Origin: JBMNKL01 sp050952225
GTDB taxonomy: Bacteria; Bacillota; Clostridia; Acetivibrionales; DTU013
DNA: 64,000 nucleotides
Assembly (NCBI GenBank): GCA_050952225.1
Contig: JBMNKL010000004.1
Span: 1-64,000 of the forward strand
Direction: 5' to 3'
The position numbers and the translations under genes were made by a program. Shown in pieces: positions 46,482 through 54,503 of this stretch (positions within the stretch are counted from its first letter, which is position 1; the number at the start of each line of letters is the position of its first letter). The notes beneath the pieces are model-generated. The model saw nothing but the letters and a program-made list of their open reading frames with translations. It was not told the origin of the DNA and did not search any database.

Positions 46482-47009
46482 TTAAAACTCTATTCCGCGC
46501 CTTGCACTGACGCCCTTTTCCGCCGGATGCTTAAGCGCATGGATCTGTGAAACATAGTCTGCCAAATCCATAAACTCTTTCGGCGCTCCCCTGCCGGTTA
46601 AAACTAATTCCAGCTTTTCAGGCTTGGCTTTTACAAACTGTATAAGGAGGTTTGCATCAAGCATTCCGGAAGCGATTGCGCCAAATGCTTCATCCAGGAT
46701 AATAAGGTCGTATCTGCCGCTTTCAGCCGCTTCCCGGGCGTAGTTAAAAATACCCAGTTGTTCTTCAGCAGTCTTTCTTTTTTCATCTTCGCTCATCTGC
46801 GGCACAAATTTTTCACTGCTTGTTCCCCTGTATAGCATGAAACCGGGCTCAAGCCGTTTTAAGCCAACTTCTTCACCCGTCGGCATGCTTTTTAAAAATT
46901 GAACCATAAGAACTTTCAGTCCGCGGCCGCATGCCCTTACGCCAAGCCCTATGGCCGCCGTGGTTTTACCCTTTCCGTCCCCGGTATATATGTGCACCAG
47001 GCCTTTCAT
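46482..47009 (-). CDS. cobO: Cob(I)yrinic acid a,c-diamide adenosyltransferase
   Basis: 175 residues of the CobA/CobO/BtuR type. VHIYTGDGKGKTTAAIGLGV is the ATP P-loop, KVLMVQFLKSMPTGE, LIILDEAFGAIASGML and LVLTGRGAPKEFMDLADYVSQI complete the family pattern. Adds the 5'-deoxyadenosyl group to corrinoids. ATG at 47009 is preferred to an in-frame TTG one codon upstream. First gene after the B12 riboswitch. Confidence 0.92.
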   Translation of the reverse strand: MKGLVHIYTGDGKGKTTAAIGLGVRACGRGLKVLMVQFLKSMPTGEEVGLKRLEPGFMLYRGTSSEKFVPQMSEDEKRKTAEEQLGIFNYAREAAESGRYDLIILDEAFGAIASGMLDANLLIQFVKAKPEKLELVLTGRGAPKEFMDLADYVSQIHALKHPAEKGVSARRGIEF

Positions 47010-47152
47010 CAAATCACCCTTTTCCTTTTCGGGTTCCTGTAATCAAGGGAATCCGGGAGAATCACAGGGAATCATGGAAACGTTTCATCCCCCCGCCAGT
47101 CCGGCTCCCAACCGGAAGAATTGTCCTGCCGATTGCTTCCGGTTCCATAAGT

Positions 47153-47184
47153 AAAGCCTCCCGACTTCGCTTTCAGGAGGCTTT
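47153..47184 (-). terminator. Hairpin in the B12 riboswitch expression platform
   Basis: AAAGCCTCC and GGAGGCTTT form a 9-bp stem with a 14-base loop between the aptamer and cobO. The tract after it on the minus strand is only moderately T-rich (TTTACTT), so it may be the regulated terminator of the riboswitch or a structure affecting translation. Confidence 0.5.
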
Positions 47185-47253
47185 TATATGCATATAGAAA
47201 TAATCGACCGACATCCAATGCACCCCCTATCGCTCGTAGAGTATTGCATCATT

Positions 47254-47470
47254 GGCATAGGCAGGTCTTCTGGCTCAAGCATCATCGTCCGGACGCTCCT
47301 TCCCGGTTTCCCAGTGGCATGCGTCAGGACTCCTCTATTACAGCGGCGGGACCGCGTGGGATTCTAACCCACTTCCCTATTTGAGAACCAGGCGATGCGC
47401 GCCCATTTGCGCTTGTCCACACAAATCATCGCTGGTTTCTCTATATCAGCCTTCGGCTGATACCTTATGC
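47254..47470 (-). promoter_or_regulatory. Cobalamin (B12) riboswitch
   Basis: Minus strand shows the conserved core in order: GGGAAGTGGGTTAGAATCCC, CGCGGTCCCGCCGCTGTAA, GCCACTGGGAAACCGGGAAGG, and the B12 box GAGCCAGAAGACCTGCC. An upstream hairpin (TATCAGCCGAAGGCTGATA) belongs to the peripheral region. It sits about 240 bases before cobO and would repress the adenosyltransferase and uptake genes when adenosylcobalamin is abundant. Confidence 0.93.
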
Positions 47471-47573
47471 CGTACTCGACTTGGTATTTAGTTTTACAAG
47501 TTAAGTTTATACTATCGGGGCAAGATTTTCAATAGCGGATTTTATGTTTCCTGGAGTGTTATGCTTTGACGAT

Positions 47574-47875
47574 GGCCGAATTGGCGGATAGGACGGCTTG
47601 TTTTATTCAGGAACATTATGCATCAAGCCTATAGAGCCTGTTAATCCGAGCAAGTACCAGGCAAAATCACGACCTGTTCGAGCATCCAGGACGCATGGGC
47701 GAGCAGCAAGCGAAGCTTGCGACCAGCCCGGGGTCTACGGGCGAGTCACGTTTGATTTTGCGCATAGCGCGGACTATTAAGTACAATGTAAGTCTGCGCC
47801 GGCTGAATTTACAGGCTCTTAGGTTTTATGCATCGTTTCTGAATAAAACAAGCCGCCCTAACTACCAATTCAGCC
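47574..47875. repeat. Structured element with long inverted arms
   Basis: The left arm (about 47574-47650) and right arm (about 47803-47875) are imperfect reverse complements over some 73-77 bases, including the exact block CGGCTTGTTTTATTCAG and the blocks TGCAT and AGAGCCTGT. Between the arms lie further nested pairings (GCAAAATCA/TGATTTTGC; GCAAGC-GAA-GCTTGC; GGGC/GCCC). There is no coding frame of note. The right arm begins six bases after the homoserine dehydrogenase stop. It could be a MITE-like element, a structured RNA gene, or an oversized terminator. Confidence 0.7.
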
Positions 47876-47880
47876 GCTCC

Positions 47881-49122
47881 TCACTCCTCTATTCTTATCA
47901 CATTGATAATCTCCTTGGCCGGCCCGGTTTCGGCAAAAACGTTCACCAGCCTGGACAATTCCGCTTCAGTTGCCCTGGAGGTGGTAAACGCAATCTCACC
48001 TTCCAGTTCCTTCCTTGCAGGCCGGATGAATTCGAGCCTGCCGAACAGTTTCCCGGCATGCTCGGCCGCTTCTGCTTTATCTTTTGAGGAAAGCCTCACG
48101 AAATAGCGTGTCATACTCTCTCCAAACGGTACCATGTTGCCGTTCTCATTTCTTTTCCATTCACTGCCATTGACTACATTGTACTTTGCAATATCTATGA
48201 TATCGGCAACCACCGCGCTGGCCGTCGGAAGCTTGCCGGCGCCCTTTCCGTAGAACATGGCCTCCCCTATGGCGTCACCGCTTACAACAATAGCGTTAAA
48301 CACATCTTCCACACCGGCAAGCGGGTGACTTTTGCTTATTATTGCCGGCGATACGCGTGCGAAAATCCTGCCGCCTTCCTTCCTGCTGACGGCAATAAGC
48401 TTTATGACGGAATCCATCGATTCTGCGTATTGCATATCTTCCTGTGTAATCCTTGTAATGCCTTCGGTATATATTTTTCTGCAGTCTACATACTCATTGT
48501 ATGCTATTGACGAAAGAATGGCTATTTTCCTGCATGCGTCAATACCCTCGATATCATCCGTCGGGTCGACTTCGGCATAGCCGTTCTGCCGGGCGGCATC
48601 CAGCGCTTCCTGGAAACTTCGGCCTTCCCTTCTCATCTGGGTAAGCATATAATTAGTTGTACCGTTCAATATCCCGGTAATGCCGTTTATGATATTTGCA
48701 GCAAGGCATTCGTTCAGCGGCTTGATTATCGGAATGCCCCCGCCTACACTGGCCTCAAACAGGTAATTCACACCGTTGTCAGCGGCCATTTTCAACAATT
48801 CGGGGCCATGTTTCGCCACCAGTTCCTTGTTTGACGTAACTACATGCTTCTTCGCGGTAAAAGCTCTCTTCGTGTATTCATAAGCTACCCCGTCTCCGCC
48901 GATTGTTTCAACAACAACCCTTATATCCGGGTCGTTAAAAATATCGTCAGGGTTCCTGGTAAACAGTAAACTATCGGGTCCTTCAGGGAAATCCCTGATA
49001 TCCAGTATTTTTTTAACCCTGATATGCTCACCTGCCCTGGAAGCTATGCTTCGGCTGTTTTTCCTGATAACTTCGGCCACACCGGAGCCTACAACGCCAT
49101 ATCCGGCAATCGCGATATCCAT
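47881..49122 (-). CDS. hom: Homoserine dehydrogenase
   Basis: About 413 residues. The NAD(P) fold IAGYGVVGSGVAEVIRKN is at the N-terminus, catalytic region EASVGGGIPIIKPLNECL, GILNGTTNYMLTQM and AEVDPTDDIEGIDACRKIAI follow, and the C-terminal ACT-like regulatory part (YFVRLSSKDKAEAAEHAGKL) closes it. Converts aspartate semialdehyde to homoserine for threonine and methionine synthesis. ATG at 49122 is chosen because GGGGAGGA lies at correct spacing, giving MDIAIAGYGVVG rather than the longer N-terminus. Follows the ACT-domain gene by about 90 bases. Confidence 0.93.
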   Translation of the reverse strand: MDIAIAGYGVVGSGVAEVIRKNSRSIASRAGEHIRVKKILDIRDFPEGPDSLLFTRNPDDIFNDPDIRVVVETIGGDGVAYEYTKRAFTAKKHVVTSNKELVAKHGPELLKMAADNGVNYLFEASVGGGIPIIKPLNECLAANIINGITGILNGTTNYMLTQMRREGRSFQEALDAARQNGYAEVDPTDDIEGIDACRKIAILSSIAYNEYVDCRKIYTEGITRITQEDMQYAESMDSVIKLIAVSRKEGGRIFARVSPAIISKSHPLAGVEDVFNAIVVSGDAIGEAMFYGKGAGKLPTASAVVADIIDIAKYNVVNGSEWKRNENGNMVPFGESMTRYFVRLSSKDKAEAAEHAGKLFGRLEFIRPARKELEGEIAFTTSRATEAELSRLVNVFAETGPAKEIINVIRIEE

Positions 49123-49214
49123 AAATATGTCCTCCCCTGCTAAAGTCGCCATTTTTATATTCAGTAATCGTAATTTTTTACTCCCTGGTCTTTACAAGTC
49201 GTGTGACAACGGCG

Positions 49215-49658
49215 CTAATCCCTTGCCAGTATCTCCTTTCTCCGCACGCCTTCTATTTCGCCGATGCTCTCCATAAGTTCGCCAATATCCAAGGTCATTC
49301 CGGCTGTTTCAATAGATATGGTAACGTCAGCAAGTCCATTGATCGGGATATTTTGGTTTATGGTGACTATATTGGCCTTTGCCTGCGCTATCCTGCTGAT
49401 AATGCTTGAGAGTATTCCCGAAAAATCTTCCACAACGAAAAAAAGAGTAATCACCCTGCCCCTCGATGTCTCATAAAACGGGAAAACAAAATCCTTGTAC
49501 TTATAAAAGGCACTCCTGCTTAAGCCGGCTTCCTTCACGGCTTCATTCACCGTTTTGGTTTTGCCCGTGCTCAATATCCTTTTCGCCTCGATTACCTTTA
49601 AAAATACATCCGGAAGCACAACACTGTCTACCAGCAAATAAGTAGAGCCGTTATCCAT
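49215..49658 (-). CDS. ACT-domain protein (PheB-like)
   Basis: 147 residues. An N-terminal half resembling a DNA-binding-like helix bundle (VLPDVFLKVIEAKRILSTGK, VNEAVKEAGLSRSAFYKYKD) and a C-terminal ACT domain (VITLFFVVEDFSGILSSIIS, TINQNIPINGLADVTISIET). This matches the PheB/UPF0735 family found directly upstream of homoserine dehydrogenase in many Firmicutes, where it probably senses an amino acid. Clean TGGAGGTG ribosome site. Confidence 0.88.
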   Translation of the reverse strand: MDNGSTYLLVDSVVLPDVFLKVIEAKRILSTGKTKTVNEAVKEAGLSRSAFYKYKDFVFPFYETSRGRVITLFFVVEDFSGILSSIISRIAQAKANIVTINQNIPINGLADVTISIETAGMTLDIGELMESIGEIEGVRRKEILARD

Positions 49659-49928
49659 ATCACACCTCCATGTCCACAGCTGACGTACATTTGTGTTTCA
49701 TTTGTGTAATATTAGCATACACCATGGTAAAAATCAAGATGCAATAGATGAAAAAATTACGGAGCAGCATTTTTTCAATGTAAAAAGCGATGACGAGGAA
49801 GCTCTTGACAGGCTCCCTTCAATTATGACGCTCACATCGCGGCCGGGAGAACATATCTAAGGACGGGTAAGCCAAGGACAGGCAGACACGGCGCAAATTA
49901 AGGCATCCTCCCCATGGCGAATAAAGAA
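49659..49928 (+). other. Interval with a possible 3' gene remnant
   Basis: From about 49705 to the TAA at 49858-49860 a plus-strand frame reads SIHHGKNQDAIDEKITEQHF then NVKSDDEEALDRLPSIMTL and TSRPGEHI. It is protein-like but has no start or ribosome site and I cannot assign it. It may be the tail of a lost gene. Confidence 0.3.
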
Positions 49929-51458
49929 TCACTTCAGGATATTCTCCACCGGTATTGTCTCATTATTTCTTATAAAGGACTTTTCCCATGCCGAAACATA
50001 GCTTCCCATGCACCATTCGGCCATAATCACCGAACTGCCGTCCTTCAGCCGGTATTTGCCCAGCGGCTCATCCGACAACTGCTTATCGTGAATTGAATAA
50101 ACGTATATTTCATTCCGCGTCAGCACGACCGCAATGTCTTTATTCGGCGAAGTATATATGTCAATGGCATGTGGCAGCTTATCCTTCATTTCCGTCCAGG
50201 GCACCTGCAGTACATCATAGGCGACCATGTTGGAAGGAGGTATCAGGTTAATATTGAAATCAACGTATGTAAATGGCTCCTGCTGGTTAAGGTTGAGCCT
50301 TCCCTTGAAGAACCAGTGTCCTGTTTTTCTGAAAAGTGCGAAATTTTTCTCGCCCGATTCGCTATTAACGATTGCCATTCCGTTAATGCCCGATTTCTCC
50401 AGGATATCTGAAATGGCGTTCTTCATTGCCAGGGCTCCGTTTTCCCCCGCCAGGTCGGATATTTCTATCCCATCGACATAAGCAAGGTTGTCAACCGGCA
50501 GCGTGCGCAAAGTTTTTTCCAAGCCGGGTTTTCCGGTATCATCCCGCGTCACGTAATCGATATTCTCAATGCAGGCATAATCATTGCCTACATAAATAAT
50601 GGCCTTCCTATTCCTGGTCTCCACGCGGTCGGAAATACTATTAAGGGCTTTCAGTTTGCCGTCGGTTCCAACACCTGACACCTTGGACGCAACCAGGACA
50701 TCTTCAACACCTTCCGGGCCAAGCTTTTTCTCCACCCGCATTTTCCAGAACCCGTCCATCCTCGGAAGGTAAATATTCCTGGCATAGAGCACCGGACGGA
50801 TGCTGCGTTCAACGCTTGATATCCAGTAAGTCCCATAGCTGTAATCCCCGAGGCCGTCATTCATTTGCTCGGGAATGCGCACGCCAAGCAGCAGGCCTGA
50901 ACTCGGAGCCTGCTCCGAAATCTCCGCAAGAATGCCGTCCGCCGGTTCTGCAGCGCCGTCGTGGGCATAAAGCATATTCGAATAACTGTCCGGTACCTCT
51001 TTCATATTGTAATACCGGTCGTCTATTACCGCTATTATTTCACCTTTATGGCTTTTGATTAATTCCAGGATATAATTATCATCCGAATAAACTGTCAGTA
51101 TGAAGATTTCACTGCCGAAACGGTTTGTTTCTCCCGAGATCCGGGTACTTTTGTGCAAAAAATACTCTTCAGTGCCGACCCTTTTTATTTTATAGCTGAT
51201 ATTGTCGTAACGGTTTCCCGCGTATATCATGCTATCCGTGGAAAAGCTTATAATTTCGCCGGTCAACGGGTCGTTTACTTCTCCTGCCCCGTTTACGCCC
51301 TCCTTAAGCAAGTTTTCCAACCGCCATGTACCTGTAACAGGAGCCGCCATGTTCTTTGGACGGCTAATCCTGTCAGCGCTGTCCGGCTTTATTGGCGTAC
51401 ACCCTGAAAATACAAAAGCAAAAAGCAATGCCAGTGCGATAACTTTCTTCCGTTTCAT
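49929..51458 (-). CDS. Putative lipoprotein of a two-component operon
   Basis: 509 residues with a lipoprotein signal: KRKKVIALALLFAFVFSGC, cleaved before Cys. The mature part begins TPIKPDSADRISRP and contains a lipocalin-like stretch (TGTWRLENLLKEG), repeated beta-rich segments and a motif-poor C-terminus (EWCMGSYVSAWEK). I do not recognise a family. It overlaps the histidine kinase stop by four bases, so it is the last gene of the RR-CutA-HK-lipoprotein unit and could be a surface sensor partner of the kinase. Confidence 0.75.
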   Translation of the reverse strand: MKRKKVIALALLFAFVFSGCTPIKPDSADRISRPKNMAAPVTGTWRLENLLKEGVNGAGEVNDPLTGEIISFSTDSMIYAGNRYDNISYKIKRVGTEEYFLHKSTRISGETNRFGSEIFILTVYSDDNYILELIKSHKGEIIAVIDDRYYNMKEVPDSYSNMLYAHDGAAEPADGILAEISEQAPSSGLLLGVRIPEQMNDGLGDYSYGTYWISSVERSIRPVLYARNIYLPRMDGFWKMRVEKKLGPEGVEDVLVASKVSGVGTDGKLKALNSISDRVETRNRKAIIYVGNDYACIENIDYVTRDDTGKPGLEKTLRTLPVDNLAYVDGIEISDLAGENGALAMKNAISDILEKSGINGMAIVNSESGEKNFALFRKTGHWFFKGRLNLNQQEPFTYVDFNINLIPPSNMVAYDVLQVPWTEMKDKLPHAIDIYTSPNKDIAVVLTRNEIYVYSIHDKQLSDEPLGKYRLKDGSSVIMAEWCMGSYVSAWEKSFIRNNETIPVENILK

Positions 51459-52861
51459 GCTATATTGCCCTCCGTTACTATAGGCAGGCGTATGACTACT
51501 TTTGTGCCCTTATTCTCGACGCTGTATATTGAAAAAGTACCTTTCATAAGCTTTATAATTTCATCACAAATGGACAGGCCAATCCCGTTGCCCGTTTTAC
51601 TGTTCTTGCCTTTGAAAAACTTATCTTTTATATGGAGCAGTTCATCGGCAGGTATGCCGCATCCCGTATCCCTTACGGTAAAAATGACCTCTCCTCCGCT
51701 TGCAGCCACATTGAAATATACGCTCCCTCCGGCCTGCGTAAACCTGAAGGCATTGTCCAGGACGTTGATTATCACCTGTTTCAGCCTGTTGCCGTCAGTC
51801 ATCATCACGGGCAATTCTCCTTCAACCTCGACAGTAAAATCAAGGCCTTCCCGCGCTGCCCTGGGAGCAAGCTGCCTGCCGACGCTGTCGACGAATTCTT
51901 CAAGAGGGACCTCTTCTTTCCTGATACTTAGCTTGCCCGAAGCAAGCCTTGAAAAATCCAGCAATTCCTCCACCATTGACGTAAGCCGGTCGCTTTCCTT
52001 CTCGATAATATCCAGTCCTGATACAAGCAGTTCCCTGTCGTCCTGCCCGAGCTCCGCCAAAGTAACCACCCAGCCCTTGATGGATGTCAGCGGGGTCCTG
52101 AGTTCATGGGAAATAGAAGAAATGAAATCATTCTTCAGCCTGTCCCTCTTGTCTATTTCGTCGGCAAGATAGTTTAACGTGTCGGAAAGCTTGCCTATTT
52201 CATCATCGTAGGTTTTTTCGCTTCTTAAATGAAACTCGCCCGATGCCATCCTGGCGGCTACAGACGTGATTTTCTTCAATGGGTTTACGATGGAATTTGA
52301 CAGAATAAAGCTTAAGATAACAGAAACGGCTGTAACTACGGACCCTATTACAATAAATAATTTTGCCAGTGCCCGCACGTCTTCGTTTACTTCCTTCAGT
52401 GTACTTATGAAGCGAAGTACGCCGACGGTAACCCCGTCTGATTTAAGGGCCTCGGAAACCGCCATTATCCCGTTTTCATCGTACGGCACGCTGCCTGTCC
52501 AGGTGCCTTCACCGGTCTCCAGGGCCTCTTCGACATCAGGCAGCCGTTCATCTTCCGGCGGCATATAACCGATGGAATCCATCAGCACGGTCCCATTCGC
52601 GTCAATTATCTGCACCTGCGCATTGGTCTGCTTCCAGAAAGCATCAACATTATTAAGCACATTATCGTATAACGAGGCATCCGAAAAGTACCTGTCGTAA
52701 ATTTCGCACGCCACCTTCAACTGGCTGCGCAAATTCGCCTCCAGGTTGTTGTAGTAGTTGACACGGACAATGCTGATAATCAGCACTTCCAGGACAAAAA
52801 CCGTCATGATTATGATAAATATGAAGCCCAGAGCCATCCTCTTCCTGATGCTCAGTGCCAT
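51455..52861 (-). CDS. Sensor histidine kinase
   Basis: 468 residues. Two membrane segments (MALGFIFIIIMTVFVLEVLII and LFIVIGSVVTAVSVILSFIL) flank an extracellular PAS/Cache-like domain of about 135 residues, followed by HAMP (NPLKKITSVAARMASGEF), HisKA with SHELRTPLTSIKG (His about 254) and HATPase boxes (VLDNAFRF, VRDTGCGIP, GNGIGLSICDEI). PhoR/ResE-like architecture. Its ATG overlaps the cutA stop by one base. Partner of the response regulator at 53296. Confidence 0.92.
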   Translation of the reverse strand: MALSIRKRMALGFIFIIIMTVFVLEVLIISIVRVNYYNNLEANLRSQLKVACEIYDRYFSDASLYDNVLNNVDAFWKQTNAQVQIIDANGTVLMDSIGYMPPEDERLPDVEEALETGEGTWTGSVPYDENGIMAVSEALKSDGVTVGVLRFISTLKEVNEDVRALAKLFIVIGSVVTAVSVILSFILSNSIVNPLKKITSVAARMASGEFHLRSEKTYDDEIGKLSDTLNYLADEIDKRDRLKNDFISSISHELRTPLTSIKGWVVTLAELGQDDRELLVSGLDIIEKESDRLTSMVEELLDFSRLASGKLSIRKEEVPLEEFVDSVGRQLAPRAAREGLDFTVEVEGELPVMMTDGNRLKQVIINVLDNAFRFTQAGGSVYFNVAASGGEVIFTVRDTGCGIPADELLHIKDKFFKGKNSKTGNGIGLSICDEIIKLMKGTFSIYSVENKGTKVVIRLPIVTEGNIA

Positions 52862-53205
52862 TATATCTGTCTCCCGGCCTGATTTTTGCGCTGCATTGAA
52901 TCCGCCAGCCAGTCGAGGTAGGTTTTGCTTCCGTCGACCACCGGTAACGCCAGGATCTCGGGCACCTCATACGGGTGCACGGAAATAATCTCCCGCTCGA
53001 CATCCCTGTACAAGCTGGCGGCGGTTTTAATCACGCAATACCATTCTTCAGATGTCTCTATCCTGCCTTCCCACCAGTAGGAGCTGGTTATCGGCCCGCT
53101 CACCTGGACACAGCCCGCAAGCCGGCATTCCAGCAGCCTCTCAGCTATTTTGCCGGCATTTTCCCTGCTGTCCACTGTTGTAAATACCTGTATGAATTCC
53201 GTCAT
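52861..53205 (-). CDS. cutA: CutA-like divalent cation tolerance protein
   Basis: About 114 residues, standard CutA1 length: FIQVFTTVDSRENAGKIAER, LLECRLAGCVQV, TSSYWWEGRIETSEEWYCVI with the YxWxGxxxxxxE core, and SVHPYEVPEILALPVVDGS. A trimeric ferredoxin-like protein linked to copper tolerance in some bacteria, though its exact role is debated. ATG at 53205 with GGAGG. Unusually it lies between a response regulator and its kinase. Confidence 0.9.
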   Translation of the reverse strand: MTEFIQVFTTVDSRENAGKIAERLLECRLAGCVQVSGPITSSYWWEGRIETSEEWYCVIKTAASLYRDVEREIISVHPYEVPEILALPVVDGSKTYLDWLADSMQRKNQAGRQI

Positions 53206-53295
53206 ATCAATACCTCCATTGATTGCCCGCGCCGGAATCTCCATTTTGTCCGCAGCCATAAGCCCGGTTGCCGAAGAAAGGCCTTGGGTCCGGCA

Positions 53296-53994
53296 TCACT
53301 TATCACACCACCTGTAACCGTATCCCCATACTGTTTCTATATGCTGCGGTTTCGACGGGTTTTCCTCGATTTTTTCCCTTAGCCTTCTTATGTATACATC
53401 CAGCGTTTTCAGATCACCGAAATAATTCTTCCCCCACACGGAATTAAAAAGTTCATTTCTGCTTAACGCCCTTCCGATGTTCGACATGAACATTTTAAGA
53501 ATCTGGTACTCGGTGGGCGTCAGTTCGATTTCAACATCATCTTTAAAAAACTTTTGTGATTTCAAGTCCATTCGCATATTTTTATGGCAAAGAATGTCAT
53601 CATCCGGCGTTTTAAGCGTTTCCGTCCTCCTGAGAATGGTGCGTATCCTGGCTACCAGTTCCCTTGGGTTGAAAGGTTTCACCATATAGTCGTCCGCGCC
53701 TATCTCAAGCCCGGTTATCTTATCGATGTCCTGCCCCCTTGCCGTAAGCATTATGATGATAAGCTCCGGCATCTCTTCCCTTAACCTGCCGCATACCTGG
53801 AAGCCATCAATTCCCGGCAGCATGACATCCAGCACCATCACTTCCGGCTTATATGTAGCCGCCATCTCTATCCCCTTTTCGCCGGACTCCGCTTCAAGTA
53901 CGGTAAAACCGTTTCTCTTCAAATTGATTGCGATAAATTTCCTGATGGAAGGCTCATCTTCCACCACAAGCACCTTCACTCCGGCATCATTCAT
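53296..53994 (-). CDS. OmpR/PhoB-family response regulator
   Basis: 232 residues. Receiver domain with VLVVEDEPSIRKF, phospho-acceptor Asp in VMVLDVMLPGIDG (about D54), ARGQD and KPFNPREL (Lys about 105), then a winged-helix DNA-binding domain (LTPTEYQILKMFMSNIGRAL, RNELFNSVWG, VDVYIRRLREKI-like and VWGYGYRWC). First gene of the operon with cutA, histidine kinase and lipoprotein. Confidence 0.93.
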   Translation of the reverse strand: MNDAGVKVLVVEDEPSIRKFIAINLKRNGFTVLEAESGEKGIEMAATYKPEVMVLDVMLPGIDGFQVCGRLREEMPELIIIMLTARGQDIDKITGLEIGADDYMVKPFNPRELVARIRTILRRTETLKTPDDDILCHKNMRMDLKSQKFFKDDVEIELTPTEYQILKMFMSNIGRALSRNELFNSVWGKNYFGDLKTLDVYIRRLREKIEENPSKPQHIETVWGYGYRWCDK

Positions 53995-54152
53995 ATTCCT
54001 TAACCTCTTTCAAAAATACATTTCCCCTGGCGATATCCGACAATAAACTAAACAGTTTTCCGATGATACTACGCCAATAAAACAACTGATGTTATTACTA
54101 TTCTACAACATTTTTAGCCTTGCTTCTATTAAACATTTGAATGAGGAAGGAA

Positions 54153-54428
54153 TCAGGATATTTTTTGTACTATGCTTCCGGCCTGCCTGCTGAGTTCTCC
54201 GGCAGTCTTGTAAATTGTGAACGGGATGCTTAGGTCTTCACCTGATATCAGCATTTCGAAGACCTTGACAAATACTTCCAACGCAAGCCTGTAAGCCTCT
54301 GATTCGTCACCGCAGGATTTTAGCATAAAGTTGTAAACCTTTTTCCGGTAAGGCCCGATAATCTCTTCATATGCGGCGACACTGCCCTTTGCGGCAGATT
54401 TTAAGAGTTGTCTTTCGTGGTTTTTCAT
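54153..54428 (-). CDS. Sigma-70 region-2-like small protein lacking region 4
   Basis: 91 residues. QLLKSAAKGSVAAYEEIIGP followed by YRKKVYNFMLKSCGDESEAY and LALEVFVKVFEML parallels ECF sigma region 2 (core-polymerase binding and -10 recognition). The remaining 30 residues do not form a region 4, so there is no -35-binding domain. ATG follows GGAGG at 7 bases, and this ribosome site is embedded in a perfect 38-bp palindrome. Could be a truncated sigma factor, a sigma-mimicking regulator, or a coincidence in a helical protein. Confidence 0.6.
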   Translation of the reverse strand: MKNHERQLLKSAAKGSVAAYEEIIGPYRKKVYNFMLKSCGDESEAYRLALEVFVKVFEMLISGEDLSIPFTIYKTAGELSRQAGSIVQKIS

Positions 54429-54429
54429 C

Positions 54430-54467
54430 TTCTTGCCTCCATATTAATATTAATATGGAGGCAAGAA
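54430..54467. repeat. Perfect 38-bp palindrome over a ribosome site
   Basis: TTCTTGCCTCCATATTAAT (54430-54448) is followed directly by its exact reverse complement (54449-54467). In RNA it forms a 17-19 bp hairpin with essentially no loop that hides the GGAGG ribosome site of the region-2-like gene, whose ATG starts at 54428. As DNA it could be a dimeric protein site. No T-run follows in the direction of that gene. Confidence 0.85.
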
Positions 54468-54503
54468 ATAATAAATTAATAATTGGTTAAAATTTGCTTT
54501 TCA

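Noticed and set aside
47595..48090. Plus-strand open frames through the inverted-repeat element and hom
   Set aside because: They are antisense to hom or run through the structured arms, without ribosome sites or protein-like composition.
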